64,000 bases of DNA. Origin: Tachypleus tridentatus. Lineage: Eukaryota > Arthropoda > Merostomata > Xiphosura > Limulidae. The stretch covers positions 151,127,009-151,191,008 of the forward strand of contig NC_134834.1 in NCBI RefSeq assembly GCF_004210375.1, written 5' to 3'. Positions 10,433 through 21,599 of the stretch are shown here, in pieces; position 1 is the stretch's first letter, and each line of letters opens with the position of its first letter. A program made the position numbers and the translations under genes. Under the pieces are notes generated by a model that was given only the letters and a program-made list of their open reading frames with translations, searched no databases and was not told where the DNA came from.

Positions 10433-10496
10433 GTTGGGACTGTGAAAAGTAATTTGAAGTGGTAAGGTGATTGAAACCCGCTAGTGCATCACAAAC

Positions 10497-10720
10497 TCAA
10501 CAGCCAATCACAGGAAGCAGGAAGTATTCAGAAACCATTTAGAATCATATCAGTAGATACTGTGCAGCAACTCGAGTACTAAATTATGAATGTAGCTGCT
10601 TTCAAAGTGTTCCTGTCTGCTCATTCTACTGCTGACTATCGTATTGCTTCAACCTTCCCCACTGAATCAGAGATTAAATTGTCCGTATGTCAGTTGAAAG
10701 CTAAACGTAAAAGGTCATAG
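10497..10720 (+). pseudogene. Short unidentified reading frame, interrupted here
   Basis: Copy 2 has an open stretch of 78 codons at 61545-61781 (containing DTVQQLENKIMNVAAF and ending KAKRKRS). Here the same sequence has a stop after QQLEY. Of the four other differences that I compared between copies, at least three change the amino acid (for example P/S, Q/E, T/I), which argues against constraint. I do not recognise the protein; a transposon fragment is possible. Confidence 0.3.
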
Positions 10721-11623
10721 CAGAATCATAAATGTTGGCAATTGCTTATTTAACGATGCTGATAATGTGACTTTATTAATTTATACTAAAATCACTTAAA
10801 ATTTATCAATTAAAACATGAAAAGTTGTCTCGAAAAAATACGTCCAAAACCACTCTCTTTATGAGTTTATTGATTAAACTGACTTTTAATATTCAACAAA
10901 TTGTAGTGTGAAACACCTCTTGCGTCCTGAGAGAGGTATTAAAGAATTTCTCATATGCTTTTCGTACACGTTCTCCCTGTAAGTACTGGACAGCAACCCA
11001 ATAATATACAAGAAATAACAACAACACATAGATGAAAAAGATTAAGCTATTTTTGAAAGTTATGATTAATTTTTAAAATAAACTTACTTTCTGGAGAAGA
11101 GAAATATATTTTCCACTCTATGCTGTATCATTTTTTAAAAAAAAAATATGAAAAAGTAATGCGAAATATCTTCCTTTGATAACTTTACGGTACTTAGAAG
11201 TTTGATATGATAAACGAAAAGCAAATATGAAGCAGAACTTTTTATACTTTGTTTGTTTACGTAAAAATAATTCATTTTTATTGTAATAATATATAAATAT
11301 ATATTTAATATGTTTTTGTTACAAAATTTGTTTCGTAGTGTTTTAAAAGTAATTATTGATGATATAAAACACGAAACAAAATTTATCAGTTGACAGCGTC
11401 CTCTCTGGTAAATTAAAGAACTATTCTTCCCGAATGTTCGATATCTGATTTAAATCGATGAATGTTTATTTTTGTTACAACATTGTAGAAGTAGCAGTTG
11501 AAACGCAAATACCTGTGATCCATGTGCTAACTGATATAATTATCTTTTTCCATAAAAAAGTGGGCCATATTAAAATCCTGATTTTGATTTAGAAGCTCAG
11601 AAAACTCATTTAACATGTGAGTA
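10721..11623. other. Non-coding, no gene seen
   Basis: AT-rich, closely matching copy 2 (61782-62684). No feature is recognised. Confidence 0.5.
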
Positions 11624-11635
11624 AACTTATATGGA

Positions 11636-12076
11636 CCTCTTGGTGTAGAGTCCTGTACGTGGTGAGAGGACTTCCCAGGGAAGGTTCTGCTCTTTCAGTT
11701 TACCTCCTCTGGGATCTAAACATCTACCCACGTGTTTTCCGTGCGTGTCGACCCGTGAAGGAGAGGAGAGAATCATGGTGGTTGAGGGGTCCAATCGTAA
11801 ACACACCACTTTGGCCTTGAATTCCTGTAGACGGGCGGCCTTTGGGTGGCCTCCCTTGGGTCAATCGGCTGGTCCACTTGGGCTAGAGTCAACCAAGTAC
11901 CAGTGTTGGAAGTTCTCAACGGGTGTTGTGGACATTGTGTCTGATGCTGGTGTTTGGGTATAGTGCTCACGAAACCCTGGCGTTGCTGCAATGTCATAGC
12001 ATGACATTATAGTGCGTCCCCTCCTGGGCCCCATGGTGGGTGGAGTCAGTGGGTACAGAAATTTTACTTTATTCAT
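11636..12076 (+). other. LINE 5' UTR
   Basis: About 440 bases, visibly richer in G and C than the surrounding host DNA. It begins exactly after the target duplication with 'cctcttggtgtagagtcctg'. In I-type LINEs an internal promoter lies here. I see no clear initiator or downstream promoter motif. Confidence 0.6.
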
Positions 12077-13390
12077 ATGGATCCTCCAACAAAAAAATTA
12101 AATAGAATAGTGAAAAAACAGTTAATAGGTAAAAGACCACGTCTTGAAGACTCTAAGCAGCAATCTTTAACATCTGAAACACCTGTACCCCATTTCATTA
12201 TATTACATTCTCTTTCAGAAAAACCTTTAGGGTAAATGTCCCCCTTTTTTATTCAGAAGGGACTAGAGGGACTTGCTGGCTCTCCAAAGTCAGTAATGAA
12301 GCTTCAATCTGGAGACATATTGGTTGAAACATCCACATCATAACACAGTGAACTCCTCTTGAATTCAAAGGCAATTGGGGATGTACCTATTGAGGTTACC
12401 CCTCATGCTACCTTGAATTTATCACGAGGGGCTATTGTTGAGATGGATTTGAAGAATGTCCCCGAGTCAGAGATTCTTGCTGGTCTCTCCACTCAATGAG
12501 TTTCTGCAATGAGGCGCATCTCCACTCGCAAAGACGGAGTTACACTGCCGATAAATATTCTCGTTTTGACATTTACATCACCACGTGCACCTGCCACCAT
12601 CAAGGCAGGTTATCTAATTTGCAGGGCACGGCCGTGCATTCCAAACCCTCTTCGATGTTTCCAATGCCAGAGGTTTGGCCACTCAAAGACGTCCTGTCGT
12701 GGTTCCCTGACATGTGCTCGTTGTGGTGGCAAGGACCACGATCCCTATGAGTGTCACACGGACCCACATTCTGTCAACTGCAATGGTTCCCATCCTTCCT
12801 ACTTTCGTTCTTGCCCAAAATGGTTGGAGGAAAAAGAGATGCAGCGTTTGAAAACGACTCATAACATTAGTTATTCTGAAGCTCGGAAATTGCTGCCCGC
12901 CACTCCATCTCAGACATATGCTGCTGCACTTCGTTCCACAACTACAGTGGGAGTGCAGACAGATCTCTCTGTGCCTCCAAAAGAATCGTGTTCAAAACAA
13001 ATGAAAAGTCTTTTGACTTCCATGGTTAAAAAGGTTGATGAATCGACTTCTACACCCATCTCTGTTCCTCCCATACATTCCAACAAATCTCAAGATCCAC
13101 ATCCTTCAGTTTCAAATACAGGCATTTCTTCTGATACATCTTTTTTCCAACCCCACAATGCAAAACAATCATTCGTTCACGTCGTCAGTCAATGGAATCT
13201 CCTTCCAACAACAAAGACCTGCCCAGTCGACCCAGGGCAGGATCCATGGAGGTCGAAATACCTCCTCCGAATAAAGACAGTGAGTAAAAAAGACGTGGTC
13301 GTAAACAGAAGGGTTCTCCAGCCACTTCGCCTACCCGTCATTAAAAATGGCCACCTTGATACAATGGAACTGTCAAGGTTTACGTTCTAA
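12077..13390 (+). pseudogene. LINE ORF1 (RNA-binding protein, zinc knuckles)
   Basis: ATG at 12077 (MDPPTKKLNRIVKK). One frame runs 437 codons to the TAA at 13388, broken by three in-frame stops at 12233 (TAA), 12341 (TAA) and 12497 (TGA), with no frameshift. The N-terminal part (about residues 20-170) has the look of the RRM-like fold of ORF1 proteins. It is followed by CCHC-type knuckles (RCFQCQRFGHSKTSC, TCARCGGKDH) and a further cysteine/histidine segment ending SCPKW. In this family the protein binds the element's RNA and acts as a nucleic-acid chaperone. It overlaps ORF2 by 44 bases in another frame, the usual I-element arrangement. The last 293 codons, after the third stop, remain open. 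Confidence 0.88.
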
Positions 13391-16300
13391 TCTGGATGAT
13401 ACCAAAACACTGATTGCTTCCTACCAACCTGTTTGTGTTTCTTTACAAGAAACATTTCTCAAAACTGTTGATACTGTCTCCATTCGGCAGTTTTCTCTGT
13501 ACAGAAGTGGCAGGCTGTGTGATGGACGAGTACATGGACAGGTGGCATTATTGGCTGATCAGCATATGCCCACCCTGTCTTTGTCACTCAACACACCCTT
13601 GGAGGCCGTAGCCATCCATGTTTCCATGGGTCATACCATTACTGTTTTTTCTCTCTACCTGTTACCTGGCGAGACATATGATCAATCAGACCTTGATGCT
13701 CTCTTTGAACAGTTGCCGTCTCCCCTTTTAATCCTGGAAAACTTTAATGGACATCATCCCCTCTGGGGAAGTGCTGTTATTGATAGGAGAGGTCGCTCTG
13801 TAGAGCGTACGCTCTTTGATCACAATCTTTCTCTTTTCAATACTGATTCTTCCACTTATTTTCATACACTTAGTCAGTTCTTTGCTGCTATTGATCTCTT
13901 AATTTGCACCCCTTCATTATTTTGACATTTTTCATGGAGGGTTGACAATAATCCACTAGGCAGTGATCATTTTCCTATACTTTTGAGAGAGACTGGCCGT
14001 GGTCGATGCCACCCTACCCGCGTGCCCCGGTGGAAGCTGGATCAGACAGACTAGTCTACTTTCACTGCTCTTGCAGAACTTGATCCTGCCATCATCTGTC
14101 AGCCATCAATAGACGACTGTGAGGCAGCAGTAACTGACTGTATTATACAAGCAGCTGCTCAGTGTATTCCAAAAAACATCGACACGTTTTCCACGATATT
14201 CTCGTCCGTGATGGAATCCTACTTGCCTTTTGGTACGGAAGGCTCAAAAAGGGGCCTGGGATATTTTCCGTTGGATATCCCACAATTTCGAACCGCATCG
14301 CTTTCCAACGGGCCCGTGCACGTGCTAGGTGGGAAAGACGTCAACGCCAGAAGGAATCTTGGATTAAGTTCAGAACTAGCATATCTTCTACCACCAGTTC
14401 CAAGGTCATATCGGACAGGGTTCGACAGGTCAGTGGGCACTACAATTCTGTCCCCCTCTCCATCTTACTCTCTGATGGCTAAAGGGTAGCTGATGTCAGG
14501 AGCATCGCCAATACTTTAGTTGAAAGCTGTTGCCGAGTATCTAGCACTTCTGCTTGTTTCTCCACCTTCTTGGCCATCAAGACTCGGGGAGAGCGTTCAC
14601 GTCTTTCCTTTTGAGCTGACTGTTTCTTTGACTATAATTGTCCCTTTACACTGGTGGAACTGAAAATGGCCCTTCATCAGTCTGGCAACACATCTGTTGG
14701 ACCTGATGATGTACACTATGACATGCTGCGCTATCTTTCTCCTACTTCTCTTGATATTCTTCTAATTGTTTTTTAACTGGATCTGGCAGGAGAATGTTTT
14801 TCCTGATACCTGGCACAAGGCTATTATCTTACTTTTCTCTAAACTTGGGAAAGATCCCAAGATTACTTCATACTACCGTACAATTGCTTTGACGAGCTAT
14901 CTCTGTAAGACCATGGAAAGGATGGTTAATACTCGTCTTGTTTGGTTCCACGAATCAAACAACCTCCTCTTACCCACCCAGTGTGGGTTCCGACGACAGC
15001 ACTTCACAACGCACCACCTAATTCGACTTGAAACACCAATCAGAGAAGACTTTTTCAAACGCCAACATCTTATATCAATATTCTTTGACATTGAGAAGGC
15101 TTATGACACAACATGGAGGTATGGCATTTTGCGAAACCTCCATATATATGGGTTACGTGGCCATTTACCCATTTTTATTAAAAAAATTTTAATGGACAGG
15201 AGATTCCAAGTACAGGATCTTGGGGTCCCTCAGGGCTGTGTTTTGAGTGTCACACTTTTCAGTATAAAGATTAATGCCATCACTGAACAACTCCCTCTCA
15301 CTGTTGCAAACGGGCTCTGTGTCGACGACTTTCACATCTCGTGTCAGTCGTCGAACATGAGATATATTGAGCGGCAGCTACAAACTGCCCTCAATCGTTT
15401 ACTGAAGTGGACTACGGCGAACGGCTTTAATTTTTCTCTCTCTAAAACCGTTTGCATGCACTTTTGCCGCCAACGGAGTATTCACTCTGATTCTGAACTC
15501 CGTATTGGTGAAGTTGTGCTACCTGTGGTCCCTGAGACTAAGTTCTTGGGGCTTATCTTTGACCGTAAGCTGACCTTTATACCACACATTAAGCAGCTAC
15601 GGGTCAAATGCACAAGAACACTGAAAATCCCCTGTGTCCTCTCTACCACCAGTTGGAAGCGGATCGATATTCTATGTTAAAGATATATCGTGCTCTTATT
15701 CGTTCAAAACTCGACTATGGATCAATGATCTATGGCTCTGCCAGACCCTCGGCCTTAAAGATGCTGGAACCCATTCATCATCAAGGACTTTGACTCTGCA
15801 CTGGGGCTTTCTGCACCTCCCCAGTTTAGAGCTTATACGTGGAATCTCACGAATCTTCTCTGCACCTTCGCCGTTTGCAACTGTCTTTACTGTATTCTTC
15901 GAAACTTCGTTCCTTACCAAAGCATCCCACTTGGAGATGTGTTTTCCTTCCTCAGAATCCACTGGTCAGCTCATCCTACCATGACTTATTACAGTCCACA
16001 AATGTGATCTTTCTTTAAGTCATCTGAAAAAGGCAGATACTCCCGATTGGAAGTACCGTTTTATATTTACTGAACATCTCTCGAACAAACATTCCATTCC
16101 AATTTATACGGATGCTTCCAAATCAGGTAACTCTGTGGGCTCTGCCATGGTTTGTTGCGGTTCGGTGGTTACCCTCTACAGCTTCTGTATTCACTGCTGA
16201 ACTGTATGCCATATCTCTTGCCCTGGATCATATTGAAGCTGAGCAGTACTCCGACTGCACTATTTATACTGACTCTCTTAATTCTCTGCTGGCCTTGGAA

Positions 16301-16848
16301 TCACTTCACGTTGGCTCACACCCTGTTCTCGCTGATATTCAAAATCGACTGGCCCATTTCTCATTAACATCCACTTCTATCCAGTTTTTATGGATACCAG
16401 GCCACGTTGGTATTCGCTTGCAGACACGGCAGATAAATCTATCTGCTCTGGCACTATTACCACTGTGCCTATTCCGTACATGGACTATGGTCCTATATTC
16501 AAGGCTCGACTCCATGCCAGCTGGCAGTCCACTTGGAGTGAGCAACGTGACAACAAGCTTTTTCAAATAAAACCCTATATTGGGCCTATTTTTACCCTAT
16601 TCCGTAAGATTCGGAAGGAGGAAATTGTTCTAACTAGACTACGCATTGGTCACAGTTTTTTAACTCATCGTTTTCTTTTATCTGGAACTGATGCACCAGT
16701 GTGTAGTTTGTGTAACACTTAAATCACTGTAAGCCACATTTTACTTTCTTGCCATTGTTATGACTCTCAATGACAGCACCATTTTAAATATGTTCTGTCC
16801 CAGAGTTTGTCTGTAACATTGGACAGTGTTATTGGTGATGGTGACACT
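13347..16848 (+). pseudogene. LINE ORF2 (endonuclease, reverse transcriptase, RNase H)
   Basis: ATG at 13347 opens an AP-endonuclease domain (LIQWNCQGLRSN, SLQETFL) ending at a TGA at 13923. Its usual GDFN motif reads ENFN, losing the acidic residue. Reverse transcriptase is readable at 14766-15680 with motif A (FDIEKAYDTTW), motif B (GVPQGCVLS) and the catalytic LCVDDF. RNase H follows at about 16100-16430 (IPIYTDASKSG, TAELYAISLAL, YTDSLNSLL, WIPGHVG), then the C-terminal RKEEIVLTRLRIGHS segment with a cysteine-rich end near 16700. Several stops and frame changes separate these blocks, especially at 13925-14760 and 15680-16110. The hAT element interrupts the last part. The encoded enzyme would nick target DNA and copy the LINE RNA in place; this copy cannot. 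Confidence 0.88.
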
Positions 16849-17053
16849 CAGTGGTGGGATTCAGGGGGGTTCGCAGGGGTTCGCGCGAACCCGTTCTTAA
16901 AAATTTTTGAGCTTAGCGAACCCGTTGATGGCTTCAATTATACCGTCGATTTGTTGATGTCGTGGAAACTGATTGCGTCACACTTCATCACACATTTCGA
17001 CAAGAAAGATTTAATGAGAAAATCACAGACCGTATTATTGACAAAGTTCGTCA

Positions 17054-17312
17054 AGTGAATGCAGTCAGTTTCTTAATTGTCCATACGTTGAACCCCATCT
17101 CGTCGATGTAGATGACACGGGGTGCGCGAAGTGCCGTCTCCATGAACCACAGGGCATAGTCTTTCCTTTCAGCCTTCACGTCAGGCCGATTTCTGTCGGC
17201 TGGGGCGGCTTGCAGTTTCTTCAGAGTGAAAAGCATTCCATGACAAATTTTCCCCAGATGTTGTGGGGTGACAGAAGGCTTATCTGGAAACTGTCTCCGG
17301 AGCTCAGCACCA
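17054..17312 (-). pseudogene. Tc1/mariner (IS630-type) transposase fragment
   Basis: About 85 codons on the minus strand contain ELRRQFPDKPSVTPQHLG (helix-turn-helix end), AAPADRNRPDVKAERKDYA, and the first catalytic block RVIYIDEMGFNVWT. The aspartate in IDEMGFN is the first acidic residue of the DDE/D triad. The frame stops soon after and the later catalytic residues are absent. It is a truncated fragment within the hAT. Identification comes from recalled family patterns; the exact clade is uncertain. Confidence 0.65.
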
Positions 17313-18620
17313 CAGATAATAGATAAAGTAGATAGCCACACTTCTCCCATTTGCATGTCGGCGCGTGTGACCGTTTTCCTATTACCATTCCCGCTACGGG
17401 GGAAAATCGATAGAGTAAGTAACTCGCTTGCTTGCGCTGCAGTCATGTCGGCTTATGCACGAGTCATCATAAGCGTGCATTCGTTTAAGCCCCATTCATA
17501 AGTTAAAGAAGATCGTATAGTAGGCCTACATGTCTTCACATCAACGTAATAAGTAGATTTAATCATTTCCATACTTAGAGCTGAAATAGAGCACTTAGTT
17601 TGAATAAATTAAGACGCACTATATTAAGGCACTGAAAGGGCCTGAAGACCGAAGAATACCAAAGAGTGGCAAAGAACAAGGTCACTGTGAACCGCGCGCG
17701 GGCTACGCAACACCCCATAACTGCGGAGGTGACGTAGGCTTTTGTCCTTGTGCACTGACCGGCGAACAGGAGTGTGCTCTCCGCAGAGACCTTGAGAACA
17801 ATAAAGAGTCACGTCCGGCAGGGAATCTGAGGAGGGAACGTCACAAGTGTGATTGAAACAATGGTCAGGTCACTCTAGCCTCAGAAAGTTTGTTTATTGC
17901 TTCTCGCAAAACTTCATGTAAAAATTTACCAGAAACTCCGTTAACAAGAAAATACGCAAGAGGCAATTTCCAATACGACTTAATCCCTACAGCTGAAGTT
18001 GAGGTGCACCTTTTCTTGATAGGCGGTTGCGGAAGACGGTCAGGGAAGTCAAAAATGCTGGGAACGGCGTTTCCATGCAGTCTTTTTCGCGATAATATAG
18101 AAAAAGAACAATCTGAATCGATAAAGCAGTCAGACTCAAAATATTTCGAACAGAGGACAGCCGATTTGGAAGGATTAAAATTTTCCCGCCGTGTGGCTAA
18201 AATCCATTTTGTACGTAATTCATGATCTGATGGAAACCGGTGAAAAGAAATTTCTGATCCCTTCACACGATAATTTCGGCAGTTAAACGCATTGCACGTT
18301 CTTCGATTTGTCCTCGAGGTTCGTTCAGAATTTACATTAGCCATTCTATTCAATCAATAAAAAATAAGAGTGGAGACGACGCAGATGATGCACGAATGAC
18401 GTGAAGACCACAGAATGAATTCTACATTCAAGTGATTTACTTGTAAGTACGAAGGAAACACATGGGCAGACACATGTCGGTTGCAGCCGTTTGTGGCAAG
18501 CGTTACTTACTCTATCGATTTTCCCCATCATCAACTTTCTCAATAGAATTTTGGTCACAACGCGGAAGTCAGTCTGGCTATCTACATTATCTATTATCTA
18601 TGCTCAGCACTCAACTTTGT
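17300..18620 (-). mobile_element. Deleted P-element-like transposon within the hAT
   Basis: Imperfect inverted arms enclose a minus-strand THAP reading frame. The left arm at about 17310-17480 contains 'gataatagataaagtagata' and 'ggggaaaatcgatagagtaa'; the right arm at about 18475-18610 contains their reverse complements. The arms are interrupted and of unequal conservation, so exact ends and target duplication are not fixed. Only the 5' part of the P-type gene is present, so this would be an internally deleted derivative. The left arm abuts or overlaps the Tc1-type fragment, so part of the pairing may reflect rearrangement. Confidence 0.5.
17865..18344 (-). pseudogene. THAP domain and start of a P-element transposase
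   Basis: ATG at 18344 on the minus strand opens 159 codons. Residues about 16-80 form a THAP domain: CNAFNC, FHRFPSD, the W of TKWILATRR, and AVPSIF near its end. The C2CH zinc set appears altered: the final C-x2-H reads CSKY, so the histidine is replaced by tyrosine. After a basic linker the segment WKLPLAYFLVNGVSGKFL matches the region following the THAP/leucine-zipper part of P transposases, and the frame then ends. THAP domains bind the transposon ends. A short THAP-only product recalls the KP-type repressor of Drosophila P elements, but the lost zinc ligand makes function doubtful. The reading frame itself is open. Confidence 0.65.
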
Positions 18621-19272
18621 CAGCTTATTCATCTCGTCATAATGCTTTTTTCGGAATGCGCGCAGCTAGCTGTCTGACTGATGGCTGGCAAATCACAATT
18701 CAGCTAGTGTGACGTGGCATCGAATAGAATGCTTCTGTTGTTAGTCGATGTTCGACGTGTCTTTAGCCATCTTTGAAACAGTATTTACTTTAACGGACGA
18801 AGGGTCTAACTATGATTGATTTCTCGTTTCATTTGTATATAATCAAGTCCCTTGAAATTTGACTCATTTATTCTCGAATACTTTTCGTGGAAGCATCATA
18901 AAGTAAGTGAATTTCTATTTAAATTGTGTTTTCAATCCATACGTAAAGTTCAATTAATTAGTTCAACCCAATTAAGTTCAATTAAATTGTCCTAAGGCGG
19001 GAATTATAAACTACAGTTTCACTCAGCTGTAGCACATCTTTTATTTCGGAACAAAGAAAGGTAATTTATTATTTTCTTTTCAACTTTTCTGTGTCTAATT
19101 CCATTTATAACTGTATTGTTTAACTATCAGTCTAATTTAGTTTTAAATTATGTTTCAATATTTACGCCTCACTCTGTAAAGAAAGTAATTTAACATAAAG
19201 ACCTTACATAAGTTTTATAGTGAAGGTCTTAAAAATACTTTTCATTTCAGTGCTCGGACGTCGGACCCTAAA
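18620..19272. other. hAT 5' non-coding region
   Basis: AT-rich lead-in to the hAT transposase. 'tttgtatataatcaag' near 18835 could be a TATA-like element, but no start site can be fixed. Confidence 0.4.
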
Positions 19273-21418
19273 ATGAATAGACAAAAGGATATGGATAGCT
19301 TTTTTCGTAAAGTTCCTAGAACCGAACCTTTAAAGCAAGATGCAAATGACGATGAAACAAAGTTAATTTTACGGCATTATTCTAATGAAAGTTGTACTGC
19401 GAATGTCGCTGAAGGTAAATGTGAAGAAGTTGAAACACTCGATCTTCCAGATTGCTGGAGTATAGAACAGTATATGAACTTCAAGGAAAAGTACGATGGG
19501 TTGATTGTTCGTAGTAAAAAATGTTGGATGTGATATATGTTCCACATTTTATTTTAAATTAGTGACCATGAAAGGAATTCACATGTCACAAGAATGGGTC
19601 ACTTGCAGTGTTCAACCTTCTGGAAGAGACAAAAAAATTCAACAAGCTTCCCTAAGAAAGAAGATGAATAAACACTTTTCATCAAAAGCTCACAGCATTT
19701 GTATTACGCACCGAAAAGATCGTGCTAATAATTCGATTGAGAAATGCATTGACAAATTGAACAGCAAGTATGTGGATTCTACTAATAGAGTTTTTAATAC
19801 AATCTACAGTCTAGCAAAAAAGAAATCGTCCCTTTTCTGATGTCAAAGATGAGATTCAGCTTCAAATGAAAAATGGAGTAGATTTGGGTATTGGACTCCA
19901 TTCTCAAAAAACTGCTGTGAAAATAACAGATCACATTGCAAATGAGATAAGGAAAGAGGTATTCACAAAAATTATTGAACAGAAATTAAAGATTTGTGTC
20001 ATCATTGATGAAAGTTCAACCATATCCAGTAAGCCCGTACTCGTTACTTTCTTAAAGATTGAAGACTGCTATATATCTCCAACTATTTTTTTGGATTTGG
20101 TCGAATTGAATGGACGAGGAGCAGAAACAATATACACGTCATTGTTGAACAGTTTGCACCGTGCCGGATTCGATAATGAATATTTGAAAACTAATTTGAT
20201 TGCTTTCTGTTCAGATGGGGCAAGCGTAATGCTTGGCCGTAATTCTGAGTGGGCGCTCGATTTAAAAGCAATTTCCCAATATTATCATTTGGCATTGCCT
20301 AAATCATCGATTACAACTTATTTTGGATGATTCTGTCAGAGAAGTAGAACAAGTGAATCACTTCAAAATATTCATGGATAAAATCTACACAATTTTTCAC
20401 CAATCAAACAAAAACCAAATGGACCTTTTCAAAATTTCAGAAGAACTTGGCCATCAAATTCTGAAGATAGGAAGAGTTTTGGGACCAAGATGGGCTGCTT
20501 GCAGTTTGAGATCTGCACTTGCTGTATGGCGTGTTTATCCAGCATTGTACAGATATTTCTCTAGTGACACGAAATTTTCAGGAATGGCTGCGCGTCTTGG
20601 CAATACATATTTCTTTCATGACTTGGCACTGATGATAGATATACTGACAGAAATTTCTTTACTTTCTGATGCCCTTCAAGCTAGATGTTTAACCTTGTCA
20701 AGAGCTGAGAAACTGATAAAGAGATCTATTAAGGCTTTTGAAATACTGAAAGAAGGTATTGGAACATTTGAAAAGAAATCGACGATAGAATTTCTTCTGA
20801 TGAATTTAAGGATATCCATTTTATCAAAAATAATAGATTTGTTAGACTTCCTCGTAACAATTTACTTGATGTAATAATCGAAAATATGAAAAAAAGGCTG
20901 ATGGACTGCGATCATTTAATATCCAAGAACAATGACGGGAAGCTGACAACAAACTTCATGAATTGCTGAACTTGCTGGAACCAAATACTTGGAATATTCA
21001 GGAAATTGTTGTCCCATGGAAAGCTGCGGAAGAAAAGTTAAATGGCTTCTGTAAAATATTTCATCACAACATTCCCATTAATGATTTTCGTGATTATGTG
21101 GAAAATGTCCTGAAAGATTTTAATAATCCTGTAATTCCTGAGAGTATACAAAAGGCGAAAACCATTATGAATACGATTGCCATCAGTTCTGCAGAGGCAG
21201 AAAGAGGGTTTTCAAGAATGAATATTATATACTCAGATAAAAGAAGCCGCCTCACAGTAGAAAATGTCAGAAACCTATTGACGATTAATCTTATTGGCCT
21301 TCCTTTCGATTTATGGGATGCTACTCCTTTTGTTAAAACATGGCTTCGCAATAATCACAGTGCAGATGATAATAGAGTGAAACAGAAAAAACGGACAAAT
21401 ATGATGACAATCAATTGA
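19273..21418 (+). pseudogene. hAT transposase, broken
   Basis: ATG at 19273 (MNRQKDMDSFFRKV). Collinear pieces in changing frames cover a whole hAT transposase: N-terminal region with a cysteine/histidine finger-like part (GCDICSTF...HFSSKAHSICITH, about 19520-19730), RNase H-like core beginning IDESSTISSKPVLVTF, second acidic block FCSDGASVMLGR, helical insertion (20320-20874), and C-terminal dimerisation domain with SSAEAERGFSRMN and LTVENVRNLLTINL, ending at a TGA at 21416. At least four frame changes or stops break it (near 19530, 19840, 20330 and 20874). It resembles the hAT lineage that gave rise to KIAA1586-like host proteins. It would cut and rejoin the element's ends, but cannot be active here. 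Confidence 0.88.
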
Positions 21419-21599
21419 CTATTTGGAAATTTTTAAAATGAAATAAATAAAAGATTTTAAAGCACTTTTTCCATTATTTTCCTTTTCAAATGATTTATCA
21501 GTATAGACTTCCGGAAAAGTAAGAGAACCCGTTATTATTGAGGCCTTCCCTTGAGAGAACCCCTTCTTAAAATTTTTGAATCCCACCACTGGTGACACT

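Larger units (their letters stand above)
1..11635. repeat. Duplicated block, copy 1 (left part)
   Basis: This stretch is collinear with 51429-62696. Position 1 matches 51429, 2990 matches about 54420, 5304 matches 56783 and 11635 matches 62696. Most blocks are about 98-99% identical, but some (about 760-960 and 1720-2120) differ at about 10%. The two copies share old SINEs, minisatellites and the hammerhead motif, but differ by SINE insertions at 1233 and 7578 (copy 1 only) and 53281 (copy 2 only). The left edge of the duplication is not visible because the window starts inside it. The block resumes at 22597 after the nested LINE insertion. Confidence 0.95.
16849..21591 (+). mobile_element. 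hAT DNA transposon (4743 bp) inside the LINE
   Basis: Terminal inverted repeats cagtggtgggattca (16849-16863) and its exact reverse complement (21577-21591). The exact 8-bp target duplication gtgacact lies at 16841-16848 and 21592-21599. Eight-base duplications are the hAT hallmark. Subterminal 'aacccgttcttaaaa'-type repeats are also mirrored at both ends. The transposase lies in the right half on the plus strand. The left 2 kb holds minus-strand sequence of other DNA transposons, so this hAT itself carries insertions or captured sequence. It is younger than the LINE it interrupts. Confidence 0.95.

Noticed and set aside
14208-14489. Several open stretches within the LINE at 14160-14490
   Set aside because: They are off-frame shadows of the broken ORF2 between endonuclease and reverse transcriptase.
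17865-18344. THAP frame as a host transcription factor
   Set aside because: It is followed by P-transposase sequence, lies inside a hAT inserted in a LINE, and lacks one zinc ligand.
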